Both the position numbers and the translations under genes were made by a program. Positions 10,572 through 19,629 of a DNA stretch of 64,000 nt are shown piece after piece. Below the pieces are notes generated by a model, which did no database searches, had not been told where the DNA came from, and saw only the letters and a program-made list of their open reading frames with translations. The stretch is from assembly GCF_001641265.1 (NCBI RefSeq), contig NW_020167520.1:2046001-2110000 (forward strand), in the 5' to 3' direction. The first letter of the stretch is position 1. Each line of letters starts with the position of its first letter. Source of the DNA: Pseudogymnoascus destructans (lineage: Eukaryota; Ascomycota; Leotiomycetes; Thelebolales; Thelebolaceae).

Positions 10572-11323
10572 ATGCCCGTCCTGCTGCCCCCCGGGGCCCT
10601 CCCGGCTGCGTACCGCGTCCTCTGTATGAGATGCGTGCGCCGTATTGGGACACCCGACGATGCTCCCATGGAGCACGAGTGCGTTTGGAGCGAGAAAAGC
10701 TCCAAGTGCGCCTACTGCGTGAAGCAGAAGGCACCATGTGTGCCGGTGAGTTCTCGGGTGCTGTTCGGTCTGGTGGTTGGTTTCCTGTGCTGACTTTCTG
10801 GGGGATAGATTCTCTGGTTCCTCGAGGAGGAATATGCCGCCATCGTCGCCGCCGAAGCGGCCACCCCTCCCGTCCCGGCCACCACCCTCAAGACCTACAA
10901 GGAGGTCGCGCGCGTGGCCGACCTCTCCAGCGCCGCCATGCCGGCCCTGCGCTCCCCCTTTGAGGGGGCGCAGTACATTCAGGGGCTGGCCACCCTCGCT
11001 GCCATCAAGGTAAGTTTTCCCCTTTCTGTTGTTCTTGTTCTGGGTCTGACTCCTAGGTAGGACCTCGCCGCCGCGGTGGAGGGGTTGAAGGAGGATACGG
11101 GAAGCTCCTCGCGGGGCAGGCCCGCGCCGTCTCCTTGCTGGGGACGGTGGATAAAACCACCGACAAGGTGGGGAAGGAGGTGAGCTTCGTGGCGACTGCG
11201 GTCGCGAAGGTGGAGAAGGCGGTGGGGAAGTTGGCCGGGGCTGTTGCGGTGGCTCCCCGCAATGGCGGGAAGAGGAAGAGGGGGGAGGAGGAGGAGGGGA
11301 ATGGGGAGAACCCGATTGGGTGA
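10572..11323 (+). CDS. Antisense accessory gene inside the retrotransposon: Cys-rich, coiled-coil-like protein
   Basis: Spliced gene on the strand opposite to gag-pol, between the 3' LTR and pol. Exon 1 is 10572-10745, ATG in MPVLLPPGALPAAYRVL; intron GTGAGT..ATAG 10746-10808; exon 2 is 10809-11009; intron GTAAGT from 11010. Exon 1 encodes a Cys/His cluster of the pattern C-x2-C, H-x-C, C-x2-C, C (residues about 18-57), possibly metal-binding. Exon 2 encodes WFLEEEYAAIVAAEAA. Exon 3 is helical and Ala/Lys/Val-rich (VDKTTDKVGKEV, AVAKVEKAVGKLAG) and ends in a basic NGGKRKRG motif that could be a nuclear signal. Two acceptors 4 nt apart (ending 11056 and 11060) exist; only 11056 keeps the frame to the stop at 11323 (213 residues). 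Codon choice is strongly GC-rich. No family recognised; the two consensus introns in an antisense frame argue that it is real. Confidence 0.72.
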
Positions 11324-11478
11324 ACGGGCCCTGTGCCGGAGGGAACTCGGGCGTGGTCTTTCGCGTGGGGTCACTTCGACCCTTCGTCTCTCATGGTGGT
11401 AGCCGCTTGTTGCGACGCCGGTGAGACGTTTGGGAAGGGTGGCTTCCGCAAGGGCTACGGCTCTGAGGGTGCCCTGGC

Positions 11479-14400
11479 TTAGAGGGTGTTTAGTTTAGTG
11501 TCGTAGGTAGCAACGACGCTGTTTTCCTCTGCTTTGCCGTGCCTCTCGTGATCGTAGCTTGGTTTGCCTGTCTCCCATTCCGTGATCCAGCCGGGTAGGT
11601 CCTGCGGTGGTCCTGGCAGGTTTGGGTACTCCGCGTGGAACTCCCGGATTTTGTAGGGGGAGTTCTTAAAGTTTGAGGCGGGGTACCATTCCGGGTCCGG
11701 ATCGTATCCGACCCAGGATACCTGGTATTGAAGTTGTTTTCGCCGGATCCTTACGGCGAGGATCTTTTCGACCTCCCACTCCTCTAGGCCGTCTACGACT
11801 TCGCTGCTTGGCTCAGGCGCTGCTTGACCGGGCAGCGGGTTATTCGGAGCCTTGATGAGTACGTCTGGAGAGAAGACATCGTGTATTTGGGAACCCTTCG
11901 GTAGGTCTAGTCGGAAGGCGTGTCCGATTTGTTCCAGTACCGTATAGGGTCCGACCCATTGTTGCCCCAGCTTACGGCTAGGGCGGTGATTTTTCAGATT
12001 CTTGGTCGATAGGTAAACCTTGTCTCCTACGTCCCAGTCAATGGCTCGTCGGCGTCGATTCGCGTATTTAGACATATCCTCTTGTGCTTTGGCCATGTTC
12101 TCCTTTGCGTAAATCCATGCGGAGTGCATGCGGTTTGCTACTGCTTTGGCTTCCTTCTGGTTCATGACTTCCCTAGGGGTCGTGGCTTTCGGGGTTTCCC
12201 AGTCCCAACTGGTGCGCGGATCAGTTCCGTACTTGAGTCGGTAGGGGGTCATTCCGATCGAGGCATGGGGAAGGGTCATTTGCACCCGATCCATGATGGG
12301 AATGAGCTCGCTCCAGTTATCCTGGTAATGTGATACGAAGGGCCTCAGTCTCTGATCGATATACCGATTCATGATTTCCGTCTGCCCGTCGGTCTGCTTG
12401 TGATAGGCTGTCGACAGCTTGATCTTGACGCCGATGATCCGGCAGAACTCGTGCCAGAAGGATGACACGAATTGGGGTCCGCGGTCACTGACGATCGATA
12501 CCGGGGTGTGCCCGAATCGATATATCCATTCGATGAACAGCTGCGCCATTTGTCGTGCATCTGTAGTCTTATAACACGGTATGGTCACCGAACTCTTCCC
12601 GAGGCGGTCCATAAACACTAGGATGCTGTCGTACCCGTGCTTGTCCCTTGGGAACTCCTTGAAGTCCATCGTAAGGTGTTGCATAGGGTAGTCGGGTACC
12701 GGTAGGGGGTGTAGAAAGCCCTGTTGCTTTGTGACATTGGTGTGCGAAAGGCGGCATGTCGCGCAGTTACGCACATACCGTATGCAGTCTGCTTCCATAC
12801 CGACCCAGCGATACTTCTGGGCAAGCAACTGGTAGGTCTTCCGGCCGCTGGGGTGCGCCGTCGACACCTGGTCATGCGCGTCTCGGATGAGTTTCGTACA
12901 CAGCTCGGTGTGGCGGTTCACACATAGGCGGTCTTTGTACAGGAGGAGTTGGTCGGCTAGGGCGTACCCATCCGGTAAGGGTTGTTTCGCGCGTGTCTCG
13001 GCGAACGACTTCCGGTTGTCTACGCATAGTGCCTCGATCAGATCGAAGGGCATCTGCGCCTTTGGGGGGTCGATGGCATTGATCGATGCTACATAACTGT
13101 CGGCCAACTCGGCACTGATACGGGGGTGTAGGCGGGCAGGGCCAAGCAACACCCTCGCACGACTATCCAACTTGACTTTCTGTTGCATTACGAGGTCTTG
13201 GTCTCTTCGGCTCAGAATATCAGCCTTCAGGTTATTCTTACCTGCCGTATACGTAATGTGGAAGTTGAAGTCGGATAGTAGTTCCATCCATCGCACCTGC
13301 TTCGCGGTGAGAACCTTCGTCGTCATGAAGTATTCGAGCGAGCGGTGGTCCGTATACACCTCGACTCGCTGCGTAACAGAGGCCAACTCAGGTCTCCATT
13401 TCGCGAACGCTTTCACGATGGCGAAGAGTTCCTTGTCATGGATTTCCCAGTTGATCTCATGGCCGGTAAGGACGTGGCTGTAGAAGCTCACTGGGTACCA
13501 GAGCTGGTCCGGGTGCTCTTGTGATAGCACGCCGGCGACGACTCCGTCTGAAGAGTCGGTCTCTAGCTTCGTAGGCAATTCGGGGTTGAAGTGGTGTAGT
13601 GCCTGCACCGCTAGTAGCTGCCGCCGTAATTCTTCAAAGGCGTTCTCACATTCCTCAGTCCATAGGAACGGCTCCGAGGGGCTCGTGATGGTAGTCAGGG
13701 GCTTCGCGATCTTCCCGAAATTGCGTATGAACTGGCGGTAGAACCCACAGAAGCCTAGATAGGATTTCACACCGGTAACGGTGGTCGGTCGAATCCAGTT
13801 TCGAAGGGGTTCGATCTTGTCGGGGTCCGCCTCGACACCGGAAGTGGTCAGTATGTAACCCAGGTACTTAGTTCGGGTAACATTGAACTCGCACTTCTTG
13901 AGGTCGGCTTGTAGCCCTGCCTCACGAAGGCGCTGTAGGACTTTGTGTACGTGCTCTATATGTTCCGTAGGGTCCTCGGAGTATATGAGAATGTCGTCGA
14001 GGTAAGCCGTACAGAAGTCGTCCAAGTATTGCATGAGGACGTCGTTCATGTAGCGCTGGTACGTTGCGGGGCCGTTGGTCAGTCCGAACGGCAGCACCTT
14101 GCACTTATAAGATCCATATCGAGTCCGAAAGGTAGTATACTCTTCGGAGTCAGGGTGCATTCGTATGCGATGGAAGGCTTGTCGGATATCTAGTTTCGTG
14201 AAAATCTTGGCTTTCGACACCCGTCCAAGTAGTTCGTCGATGCGCGGTATAGGGTACGGATCGTTGCGGGTGAGTCCGTTCAGCTTGCGGTAATCAATGC
14301 AGAACCTCAGTTTGCCGTCCGCTTTCTTAACGAAGAGTATAGGGGACGCAAAGGGGCTATTGCTATTGACGATGAAGCCTTTCTCCAGGTTCTCCAGCAG

Positions 14401-15501
14401 GTATTGCTTGGTAGCCTTAAGCTCTTTGGTGCCTTGCCGGTAGAGCGGGGAGAAAGCGTTTGGTAACGGCGCCTCTAGCTGTATCTTATGATCGTATACC
14501 CGGTGTGGTGGTAATTTATCAGATTCCGATTTTGAGAAGACGTCGGTGTACTTTCGGTGCACAGGCGGGAGTTTCTCCTGGATGAGTGATATCGTCTCGT
14601 CATCCTCTTCGGATTCTTTTTCCCGAATGATCTGATCGATCTCGTAAAGGCTGGTCTGGAAGAACTCGGCATCGCTTCGCATCATCTCGTGGTGGAAGGC
14701 GTTTGCACCGATCTCGCAGATGTGCACCGGCGTGAAGCTTGGTACAGGCTTCGCCGGTGGCAAGAAAGGTACCCCTGGGATCTGAGGTGTACTCGGGGCA
14801 GTGTCGGTGGTCATTCCGGAGTCCGAAATTATCACTTTCATTTCCATCGAGCGTCCGCCTGCGCGGCGTCTGTCTTCGTGGTGGATTGCGGCATCCCTAC
14901 GATTCGCATCCGACTGGTGAGAAGGATGTCGAATGGACGTTTCGCGCGAGTGGTAGGGCAAGGTGATCTCCTTGCTCCAGCTAGGAGTAGGCGGGTACTC
15001 CTTTGGCCATACTAGCCGGCTCTTTGCAGAGTCGAGTAGTATTCGGAAGCGGCTGAAAAGCTTCCTCCCAATTATCACATCTTGCGCTCCAAGGTCCAGG
15101 AGCACAAAGGGGCAGTTATATATTCGGCGTCCTTCGACTGTTAAGTGCAACCGAATATACTCCGATACGTGACTTTGGATTTTTCGCTGAAAACCACGTA
15201 TGGGTACAGAGTAGGGCAGTTTCCGTATGGGGCTCTGAAGCGCCTTCGACAGTCGTAGCGCGAAGGGCTTGTTGATGACGAGGTATCCGTTTGCTCCTGT
15301 GTCTGCGAGAGCCTTCGTTTGCACACCGAGTCCGTTCAGACTCAGCGTCGTGTCGACTAATAACTGGGTTCCGCCCAAGAGTTCTTGTAGGTCGAGATCT
15401 CGCAGATCACATTTGCGTAGACCTAGGAAGGAGCCTTTCCCTAGGCCTCGTCGTTTTCCTCCAGGGACGCATCCGATTGGAGTTCGACTGCCTCCTCCCA
15501 C
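11479..15501 (-). CDS. pol: Pol polyprotein of the Ty3/gypsy element (PR-RT-RNaseH-INT-chromodomain)
   Basis: 1,340 codons without a stop. Approximate residues in the open frame: protease active site ADTGANG at 66-72; reverse transcriptase from about 330, with CIDYRKLNGLTRNDPYPIPR at 401-420, LDIRQAFHRI at 437-446 and catalytic YLDD at 500-503; RNase H ETDSSDGVVAGVLS at 647-660 and TDHRSLEY at 717-724; integrase zinc-binding HHCC region around 865-916, DDE catalytic residues in TMDF (946), VSDRGPQF (1006) and QTDGQTEIMNRY (E1042); C-terminal chromodomain EEWEVEKILAVRI .. YQVSWVGYDP .. EWYPASNF at about 1240-1280. All catalytic residues are present. The frame opens at a GTG and lies -1 relative to gag with a 61-nt overlap, so it is presumably made as a Gag-Pol fusion by -1 frameshifting; GGAAAAC at 15459-15453 is the best slip site seen, though not a canonical heptamer. 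Confidence 0.96.
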   Translation of the reverse strand: MGGGSRTPIGCVPGGKRRGLGKGSFLGLRKCDLRDLDLQELLGGTQLLVDTTLSLNGLGVQTKALADTGANGYLVINKPFALRLSKALQSPIRKLPYSVPIRGFQRKIQSHVSEYIRLHLTVEGRRIYNCPFVLLDLGAQDVIIGRKLFSRFRILLDSAKSRLVWPKEYPPTPSWSKEITLPYHSRETSIRHPSHQSDANRRDAAIHHEDRRRAGGRSMEMKVIISDSGMTTDTAPSTPQIPGVPFLPPAKPVPSFTPVHICEIGANAFHHEMMRSDAEFFQTSLYEIDQIIREKESEEDDETISLIQEKLPPVHRKYTDVFSKSESDKLPPHRVYDHKIQLEAPLPNAFSPLYRQGTKELKATKQYLLENLEKGFIVNSNSPFASPILFVKKADGKLRFCIDYRKLNGLTRNDPYPIPRIDELLGRVSKAKIFTKLDIRQAFHRIRMHPDSEEYTTFRTRYGSYKCKVLPFGLTNGPATYQRYMNDVLMQYLDDFCTAYLDDILIYSEDPTEHIEHVHKVLQRLREAGLQADLKKCEFNVTRTKYLGYILTTSGVEADPDKIEPLRNWIRPTTVTGVKSYLGFCGFYRQFIRNFGKIAKPLTTITSPSEPFLWTEECENAFEELRRQLLAVQALHHFNPELPTKLETDSSDGVVAGVLSQEHPDQLWYPVSFYSHVLTGHEINWEIHDKELFAIVKAFAKWRPELASVTQRVEVYTDHRSLEYFMTTKVLTAKQVRWMELLSDFNFHITYTAGKNNLKADILSRRDQDLVMQQKVKLDSRARVLLGPARLHPRISAELADSYVASINAIDPPKAQMPFDLIEALCVDNRKSFAETRAKQPLPDGYALADQLLLYKDRLCVNRHTELCTKLIRDAHDQVSTAHPSGRKTYQLLAQKYRWVGMEADCIRYVRNCATCRLSHTNVTKQQGFLHPLPVPDYPMQHLTMDFKEFPRDKHGYDSILVFMDRLGKSSVTIPCYKTTDARQMAQLFIEWIYRFGHTPVSIVSDRGPQFVSSFWHEFCRIIGVKIKLSTAYHKQTDGQTEIMNRYIDQRLRPFVSHYQDNWSELIPIMDRVQMTLPHASIGMTPYRLKYGTDPRTSWDWETPKATTPREVMNQKEAKAVANRMHSAWIYAKENMAKAQEDMSKYANRRRRAIDWDVGDKVYLSTKNLKNHRPSRKLGQQWVGPYTVLEQIGHAFRLDLPKGSQIHDVFSPDVLIKAPNNPLPGQAAPEPSSEVVDGLEEWEVEKILAVRIRRKQLQYQVSWVGYDPDPEWYPASNFKNSPYKIREFHAEYPNLPGPPQDLPGWITEWETGKPSYDHERHGKAEENSVVATYDTKLNTL

Positions 15502-16739
15502 TGCTCTTCGGGTTCAGGGGCTTCGCGGTCAATCTCTTTGACTGTGGGGTTGAGCGGGCACCTGTCCTGGAAATGACCGGGCTTCGCGCATTTGAAACAG
15601 TTTCCAGACGCAGCCGGCACGGCGGTCCGCACGCGACCTGTTATGTCCGGCTTGGGGGCGGTGGGTATGAAAGGAGTCCTCTGGAAGGAACCCAACGGAC
15701 TTCTTGTCGTCTTCGGTGGTTGGGTCTTGGCGGCCTCCACAGGCGGGAACCTGGATGAGCCGAGGCGGGCCCGTCCTGGGAAGCTCGACTCGCCGCTCTT
15801 GGACTGGGAGCTCAACTCGCCGTTCCTGCGTCGCTCTTGGTCGAAGGCGGTTAAGGCTCGGACCATGGTGAGGTAATCGCCTTTCCATTGGTCCTTCACG
15901 ACCGCCACGCGGCTGCGGAATTGCGGTGTGAGCTTGTTCCACATATACTGAAACCACTCCGATTGTGATACTTGTCCCGTAATCGCCGCACTTTGGAAGC
16001 GGGCTTTGAACTCGGGGAAGGTTTCGTGTAAGTGACCCTTTTCGCCCATCTGCATATCGTCGAATTCGTTCCGGGCCTGTTCGGTCTCATTACCCGTAAG
16101 GTAATATGATCCTAATAGGTCCATCATTTCGTCTGCGCTCTGGAAGCCATGCGTATCCGATAGGTATTGGGGTTCCAGATATTTCTTTGCCAGGCCGGTC
16201 GTAGTTCCCCATATCAACGCTCTTCTCGAGACGTCGGTAGGGTAGTGGTCCTCATTGACTACAAGTCGGTCCCGAATGGACGCGCTCCATTGCATAAAGG
16301 TATGTTCTATCCCATCGCTGAGCGGCGTAATCTTCTCAGAGATGGTGGATTTCTTGTAACGGTTCGGAGGGTCCACGGTGTACTGTCGGGGTAGACCCGG
16401 GATTGAAGGAGAGCGCGCATTGTCGACAGGTGGCAGTCGAACGGTGCCGGGCGTGTTTCGCATTGTCGGTGCAGGCTGTTCGTCTTCGTCGGCCTCAATG
16501 GTGCGCACTGGGGCGTCGGCAGCCGGTGGTGGCGTAGACGGTATTCGGGTCTGGCTAGCTACGAGGCTGGCTACCATCGCCTTGAGCTCCCACATCTCGT
16601 TCTCGAGGTTCGCTATGCGATCCGGGGGGCTTTCGGATGGCCCTGCGGTCGTGCCCGCTGTGGCGGTTTGCCTAGTTGTCATTCGTAGCGGTTGACCGTC
16701 ATTGTCGGGTGGTGGGTTTTGTGTCGTCTTGCGCGACAT
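15441..16739 (-). CDS. gag: Gag protein of the Ty3/gypsy element
   Basis: 432 residues from ATG 16739 (MSRKTTQNPPP); the open frame upstream has only a GTG. It carries an N-terminal coiled-coil-like segment (RIANLENEMWELKAMVASLV), a retrotransposon-gag capsid region (YYLTGNETEQARNEFDDMQM .. FPEFKARFQSAA .. WNKLTPQFRSRV) and a CCHC zinc knuckle CFKCAKPGHFQDRC near the C-terminus. The end is acidic (EEQWEEAVELQ) and overlaps pol by 61 nt. It packages element RNA and forms particles. Intact. Confidence 0.95.
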   Translation of the reverse strand: MSRKTTQNPPPDNDGQPLRMTTRQTATAGTTAGPSESPPDRIANLENEMWELKAMVASLVASQTRIPSTPPPAADAPVRTIEADEDEQPAPTMRNTPGTVRLPPVDNARSPSIPGLPRQYTVDPPNRYKKSTISEKITPLSDGIEHTFMQWSASIRDRLVVNEDHYPTDVSRRALIWGTTTGLAKKYLEPQYLSDTHGFQSADEMMDLLGSYYLTGNETEQARNEFDDMQMGEKGHLHETFPEFKARFQSAAITGQVSQSEWFQYMWNKLTPQFRSRVAVVKDQWKGDYLTMVRALTAFDQERRRNGELSSQSKSGESSFPGRARLGSSRFPPVEAAKTQPPKTTRSPLGSFQRTPFIPTAPKPDITGRVRTAVPAASGNCFKCAKPGHFQDRCPLNPTVKEIDREAPEPEEQWEEAVELQSDASLEENDEA

Positions 16740-17101
16740 CTTGATTCGGGGGTGTATCGAGTCGCAGTCGATACGGAAGAGTTTGACTTCCGGTAGCTCG
16801 TAGCTATCAACACTCTTGTTCACAATTGCCTCTGTGCTTGAGGGGGTTCTTTAGGATCTCGTATCCTATTCGGCGCCAACGCGTCGGCGACTTTACCAGC
16901 TTGCTCTGCAGGATCAAACCCTGATCCACTGGCTGTCCGTGAGTTCTCTGGGGTCACGGCTATTTGGAGTCATCAGGTCTCTACTTCGAAATGTCACCGA
17001 GTCGCGGTCGGTGGTGTTTCGACAGTTCTCCTGAGTCGTTCCGGTTGTGGGATATTATTTAGGTACGGCCGTCCCCGGCAAGCGTGATCTTTTTTGTATA
17101 A
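16740..17101 (-). other. 5' leader of the retrotransposon between LTR and gag
   Basis: About 360 nt from the LTR edge to the gag ATG. It contains the putative primer site at its LTR end; no other coding sequence is recognised. Confidence 0.6.
17087..17099 (-). other. Putative self-priming primer-binding site
   Basis: Starting 2 nt inside the 5' LTR boundary, the sense strand reads ATACAAAAAAGAT. It is a perfect 13-nt complement of ATCTTTTTTGTAT within the LTR (17209-17197). This is the arrangement used by Tf1/sushi-type elements, where the 5' end of the RNA folds back to prime its own reverse transcription. I recognise no tRNA 3' end in this position. Confidence 0.7.
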
Positions 17102-17414
17102 TGTAAGGACACAGGGAATACGGCTCTCCGTAGGTGCATATGGGAGTGCGAGTCGGAGGTGATGCTGTATTCTATCCTATAGGTCTACTACGAAGGATAC
17201 AAAAAAGATGAAAGGGGAGCTTATAGCTTCCTACCCCTTATGTACCTAAATGGGGTCCGACTCGGCTAGGCCTTAGCGTACCGGTAGATCCACTCCCGTC
17301 TGCCGCCCGAATCGACCCCGACCCTAGAACATCTATGCTGCTATACTACTATGTCGCCTATTCCGCGTTGTCTTACGGGTCCGAGGGTACCCCGTGTAAG
17401 GAGGCATCCTTACA
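17102..17414 (-). repeat. 5' LTR of the gypsy element
   Basis: 313 bp, identical to 9730-10042. On the sense (minus) strand, a TATA-like ACATAAG at 17244-17238 lies about 30 nt before the segment ATCTTTTTTGTAT (17209-17197) that is complementary to the primer site. If transcription starts there, U3 is about 205 nt and R plus U5 about 108 nt. Confidence 0.93.
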
Positions 17415-17419
17415 GTAAA

Positions 17420-18212
17420 TCGACTATCACATACTTCCACGTCTTTTCCACGCTTCCAAGCATTCATCTTGTTACTCCTTGTTTCTGAAAAGTCAGTGAG
17501 GTGTTAACCTCTGACTTACCCCTGAGTTCCCAGACTCAACATTTGTTGCAACTTGTCTGAACCACTTCACTACATCACACACCTGATTGCTGCGTTGTGG
17601 AATAGTCTAAGCTACGACCCTTTGGCTCTGTTTTCTAAGACAGTGTGTTGTCTTAGTAAATTCATCCCTTCCTTGGGTGGCTAGATTCTCACATCTGGTG
17701 CACCCACCATTACAGCTAGAAACTGGGCTAATAACCAGCTCAAAAGAGCTGGGGTTGAGGCCTAGAGGGTAGAGCACCTCTGGAAAAAGAGGGTAAAAGC
17801 TCTTCTTCAAGCTAGCAACCTAATTCCACTAGAGGATCGGGACCCAATTCGGGACCCAGAAGCTGCTAGAGTGAGTGCGAGAGCGAGAGCGGGAGTGAGC
17901 GTTGGAGTGAGTGTGGGAGTGAGCGTGGGAGTAATGAAGTGATAATTTCTTACAATTATTGATATATGTACCTTTACATACAAATTACTATGTAATGGTA
18001 CTTATAGCCTAATATTCCGAAACCGAGCACATCGCTTCTGCTCATTTTTGAAACCGCGCGGATCGCTTCCTCCAACCTTGAGCGAAGCGAAAATTTGGTC
18101 ACGACGATTACTATTCGATTATTCGATCGAGGAAGCAGAACATCAACAAACCTTCATTAAGGAACCATATCCAGGAACGAAGCATTACGTATCAATACGT
18201 AGGACATAAAAA
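17420..18212. other. Spacer between the LTR element and Rheb, with a short minisatellite
   Basis: No intact gene. GAGTGAGYGTGG-like units repeat imperfectly around 17871-17932. Some older repeat debris is likely, but I cannot name it. The last 100 bp or so should contain the Rheb promoter and 5' UTR. Confidence 0.5.
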
Positions 18213-18964
18213 ATGGCGCCTCCACCAAAGCAACGGAAGATTGCCATTGTGGGCTCGCGATCAGTTGGTTATTTGCCATGTTGATTCCCTTACAAACCTC
18301 ACATGTGCTAATGATGATATTACAGGCAAATCTTCCCTGACGGTCCAGTTCGTCGACGGACATTTCGTGGAGAGCTACTATCCCACGATTGAAAATACTT
18401 TCAGCAAAGTTATCAAGTACAAGGGCCAGGAATTCGCAACAGATATCATCGACACAGCTGGTCAGGTGAGCAAGCATCTCCGTTTCACGTGATATCATTA
18501 TGTTTTTGAATTATATTTTCTAACTGTTGCTCCAGGATGAATACAGTATACTTAATTCCAAGCACTTCATTGGGATCCATGGGTATATCCTGGTGTATTC
18601 GGTTGCTTCGATGCAGTCGTTCGAGATGGTACAGGTCATCCGTGACAAGATTCTGAACCACTTGGTATGGTCCCTACCAGCATGCCACATACAGAGAGCG
18701 CGGACATTCTAACATTTGTATTAGGGAACTGATTGGGTACCGGTCGTCATTGTCGGCAACAAGAGCGATTTGCGACCCGAGCAGCGCCAGGTCACTGCAG
18801 AAGATGCCAAACAGCTGGCAGAGAAATACTCGTGTGCGTGGACGGAAGCTAGCGCGCAGTTCAATGAGAATGTCACCAAGGCATTTGAGTTGATGATTGC
18901 ACAGATCGAGAAGTCACAGAATCCAAATGAGCCGACGGGGGGGAATAAGTGCTTGGCTATGTAG
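18213..18964 (+). CDS. rhb1: Rheb-type small GTPase
   Basis: Ras-family switch upstream of TORC1, and in yeasts linked to basic amino-acid uptake; membrane-anchored by farnesylation. Exons 18213-18267, 18326-18465, 18536-18664 and 18725-18964 (564 nt, 187 residues). G1 box GSRSVGKSS with the Rheb-typical SRSV (split by intron 1), effector region YYPTIENTF, G3 DTAGQDEY (split by intron 2), G4 VGNKSDLR, G5 ETSA-like TEASAQFNENV, and C-terminal CaaX box CLAM. Length matches S. pombe Rhb1. The ATG is preceded by AAAA and gives MAPPPKQRKIAIVG, the normal Rheb start. Complete and intact; transcribed toward SerRS with about 665 bp between the two coding regions. Confidence 0.95.
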
Positions 18965-19629
18965 AGACCTGAGGAATGATTATGTGTTGGTCGGTACATA
19001 CACCGTGGCAATTGAGGCATGGCCGTCCTATTAGATAGGTTGGAGGGTTCAGCGGAGTTATATATCTGCCTCAGAGCCCCCCATGAGTGTGGCCTTTTCC
19101 GACTTGAAAGGAGCATGGCACAAGAGATTTGTCAAGCAGGTCCCGAAACCCACAGGCCAACTCTACCTCATCTCTATGACAAACTCGGCTTTACTGCAAT
19201 AGATAGGATAGCTCAGAATAATAAAGCAGAGGCAATGTTCGCATCGCAAGATCCGTGTTGTTAATATTTTTGATATCTGTTTGTCAGGCATGGCAGTATC
19301 GATTGATCGAGTTCAGTGCTACTATGCATTGCCAAAGCACCTAAAAGACAAGTATAAATCTTTGGATAGTGTATGTTTGACTCGCAGAAACTTTATCACT
19401 TCTTATTTATTATTCGTTGTGAGCGATTACTCCGCACGAGTCAATATGGTCTTCCAAATCGTGGTTTGAGAACATGTGACGAGCTGCGGGACGTGGTGGT
19501 CCTCCCACCTTGAATTTACCCCACCAACAAAGGCGGCCAAAAAGATTCCACCCACCACCAAACAGACAACAACTTCACCAGCACCACAGCCTTACCCTCA
19601 TTGTATCGGAAGCTCCGAACGTCGCAAAC
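18965..19629. other. Intergenic between Rheb and SerRS
   Basis: Small open frames only (for example 19019-19264), none supported. It holds the Rheb 3' UTR and the SerRS promoter. Confidence 0.5.

Larger units (their letters stand above)
9730..17414 (-). mobile_element. Complete Ty3/gypsy chromovirus LTR retrotransposon, 7,685 bp, minus-strand sense
   Basis: Both LTRs are 313 bp and show no difference on base-by-base comparison. Each begins TGTAAGGA and ends TCCTTACA (an 8-bp inverted repeat). GTAAA at 9725-9729 and 17415-17419 is the target-site duplication. Reading on the minus strand, the order is 5' LTR, primer site, gag, pol (PR-RT-RNaseH-INT-chromodomain), a non-gag-pol region carrying an antisense gene, a purine tract and the 3' LTR. 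Gag and pol have no internal stops. Identical LTRs mean recent insertion, and the element has no visible RIP, in contrast to the relics around it. The integrase-linked chromodomain places it among chromoviruses; the self-primer suggests the Tf1/sushi side of that group. Confidence 0.96.

Noticed and set aside
10979..11374. 131-codon minus-strand frame at the antisense gene
   Set aside because: Arg/Pro/Leu-rich mirror of the GC-rich exons; the plus-strand reading has introns and sensible composition.
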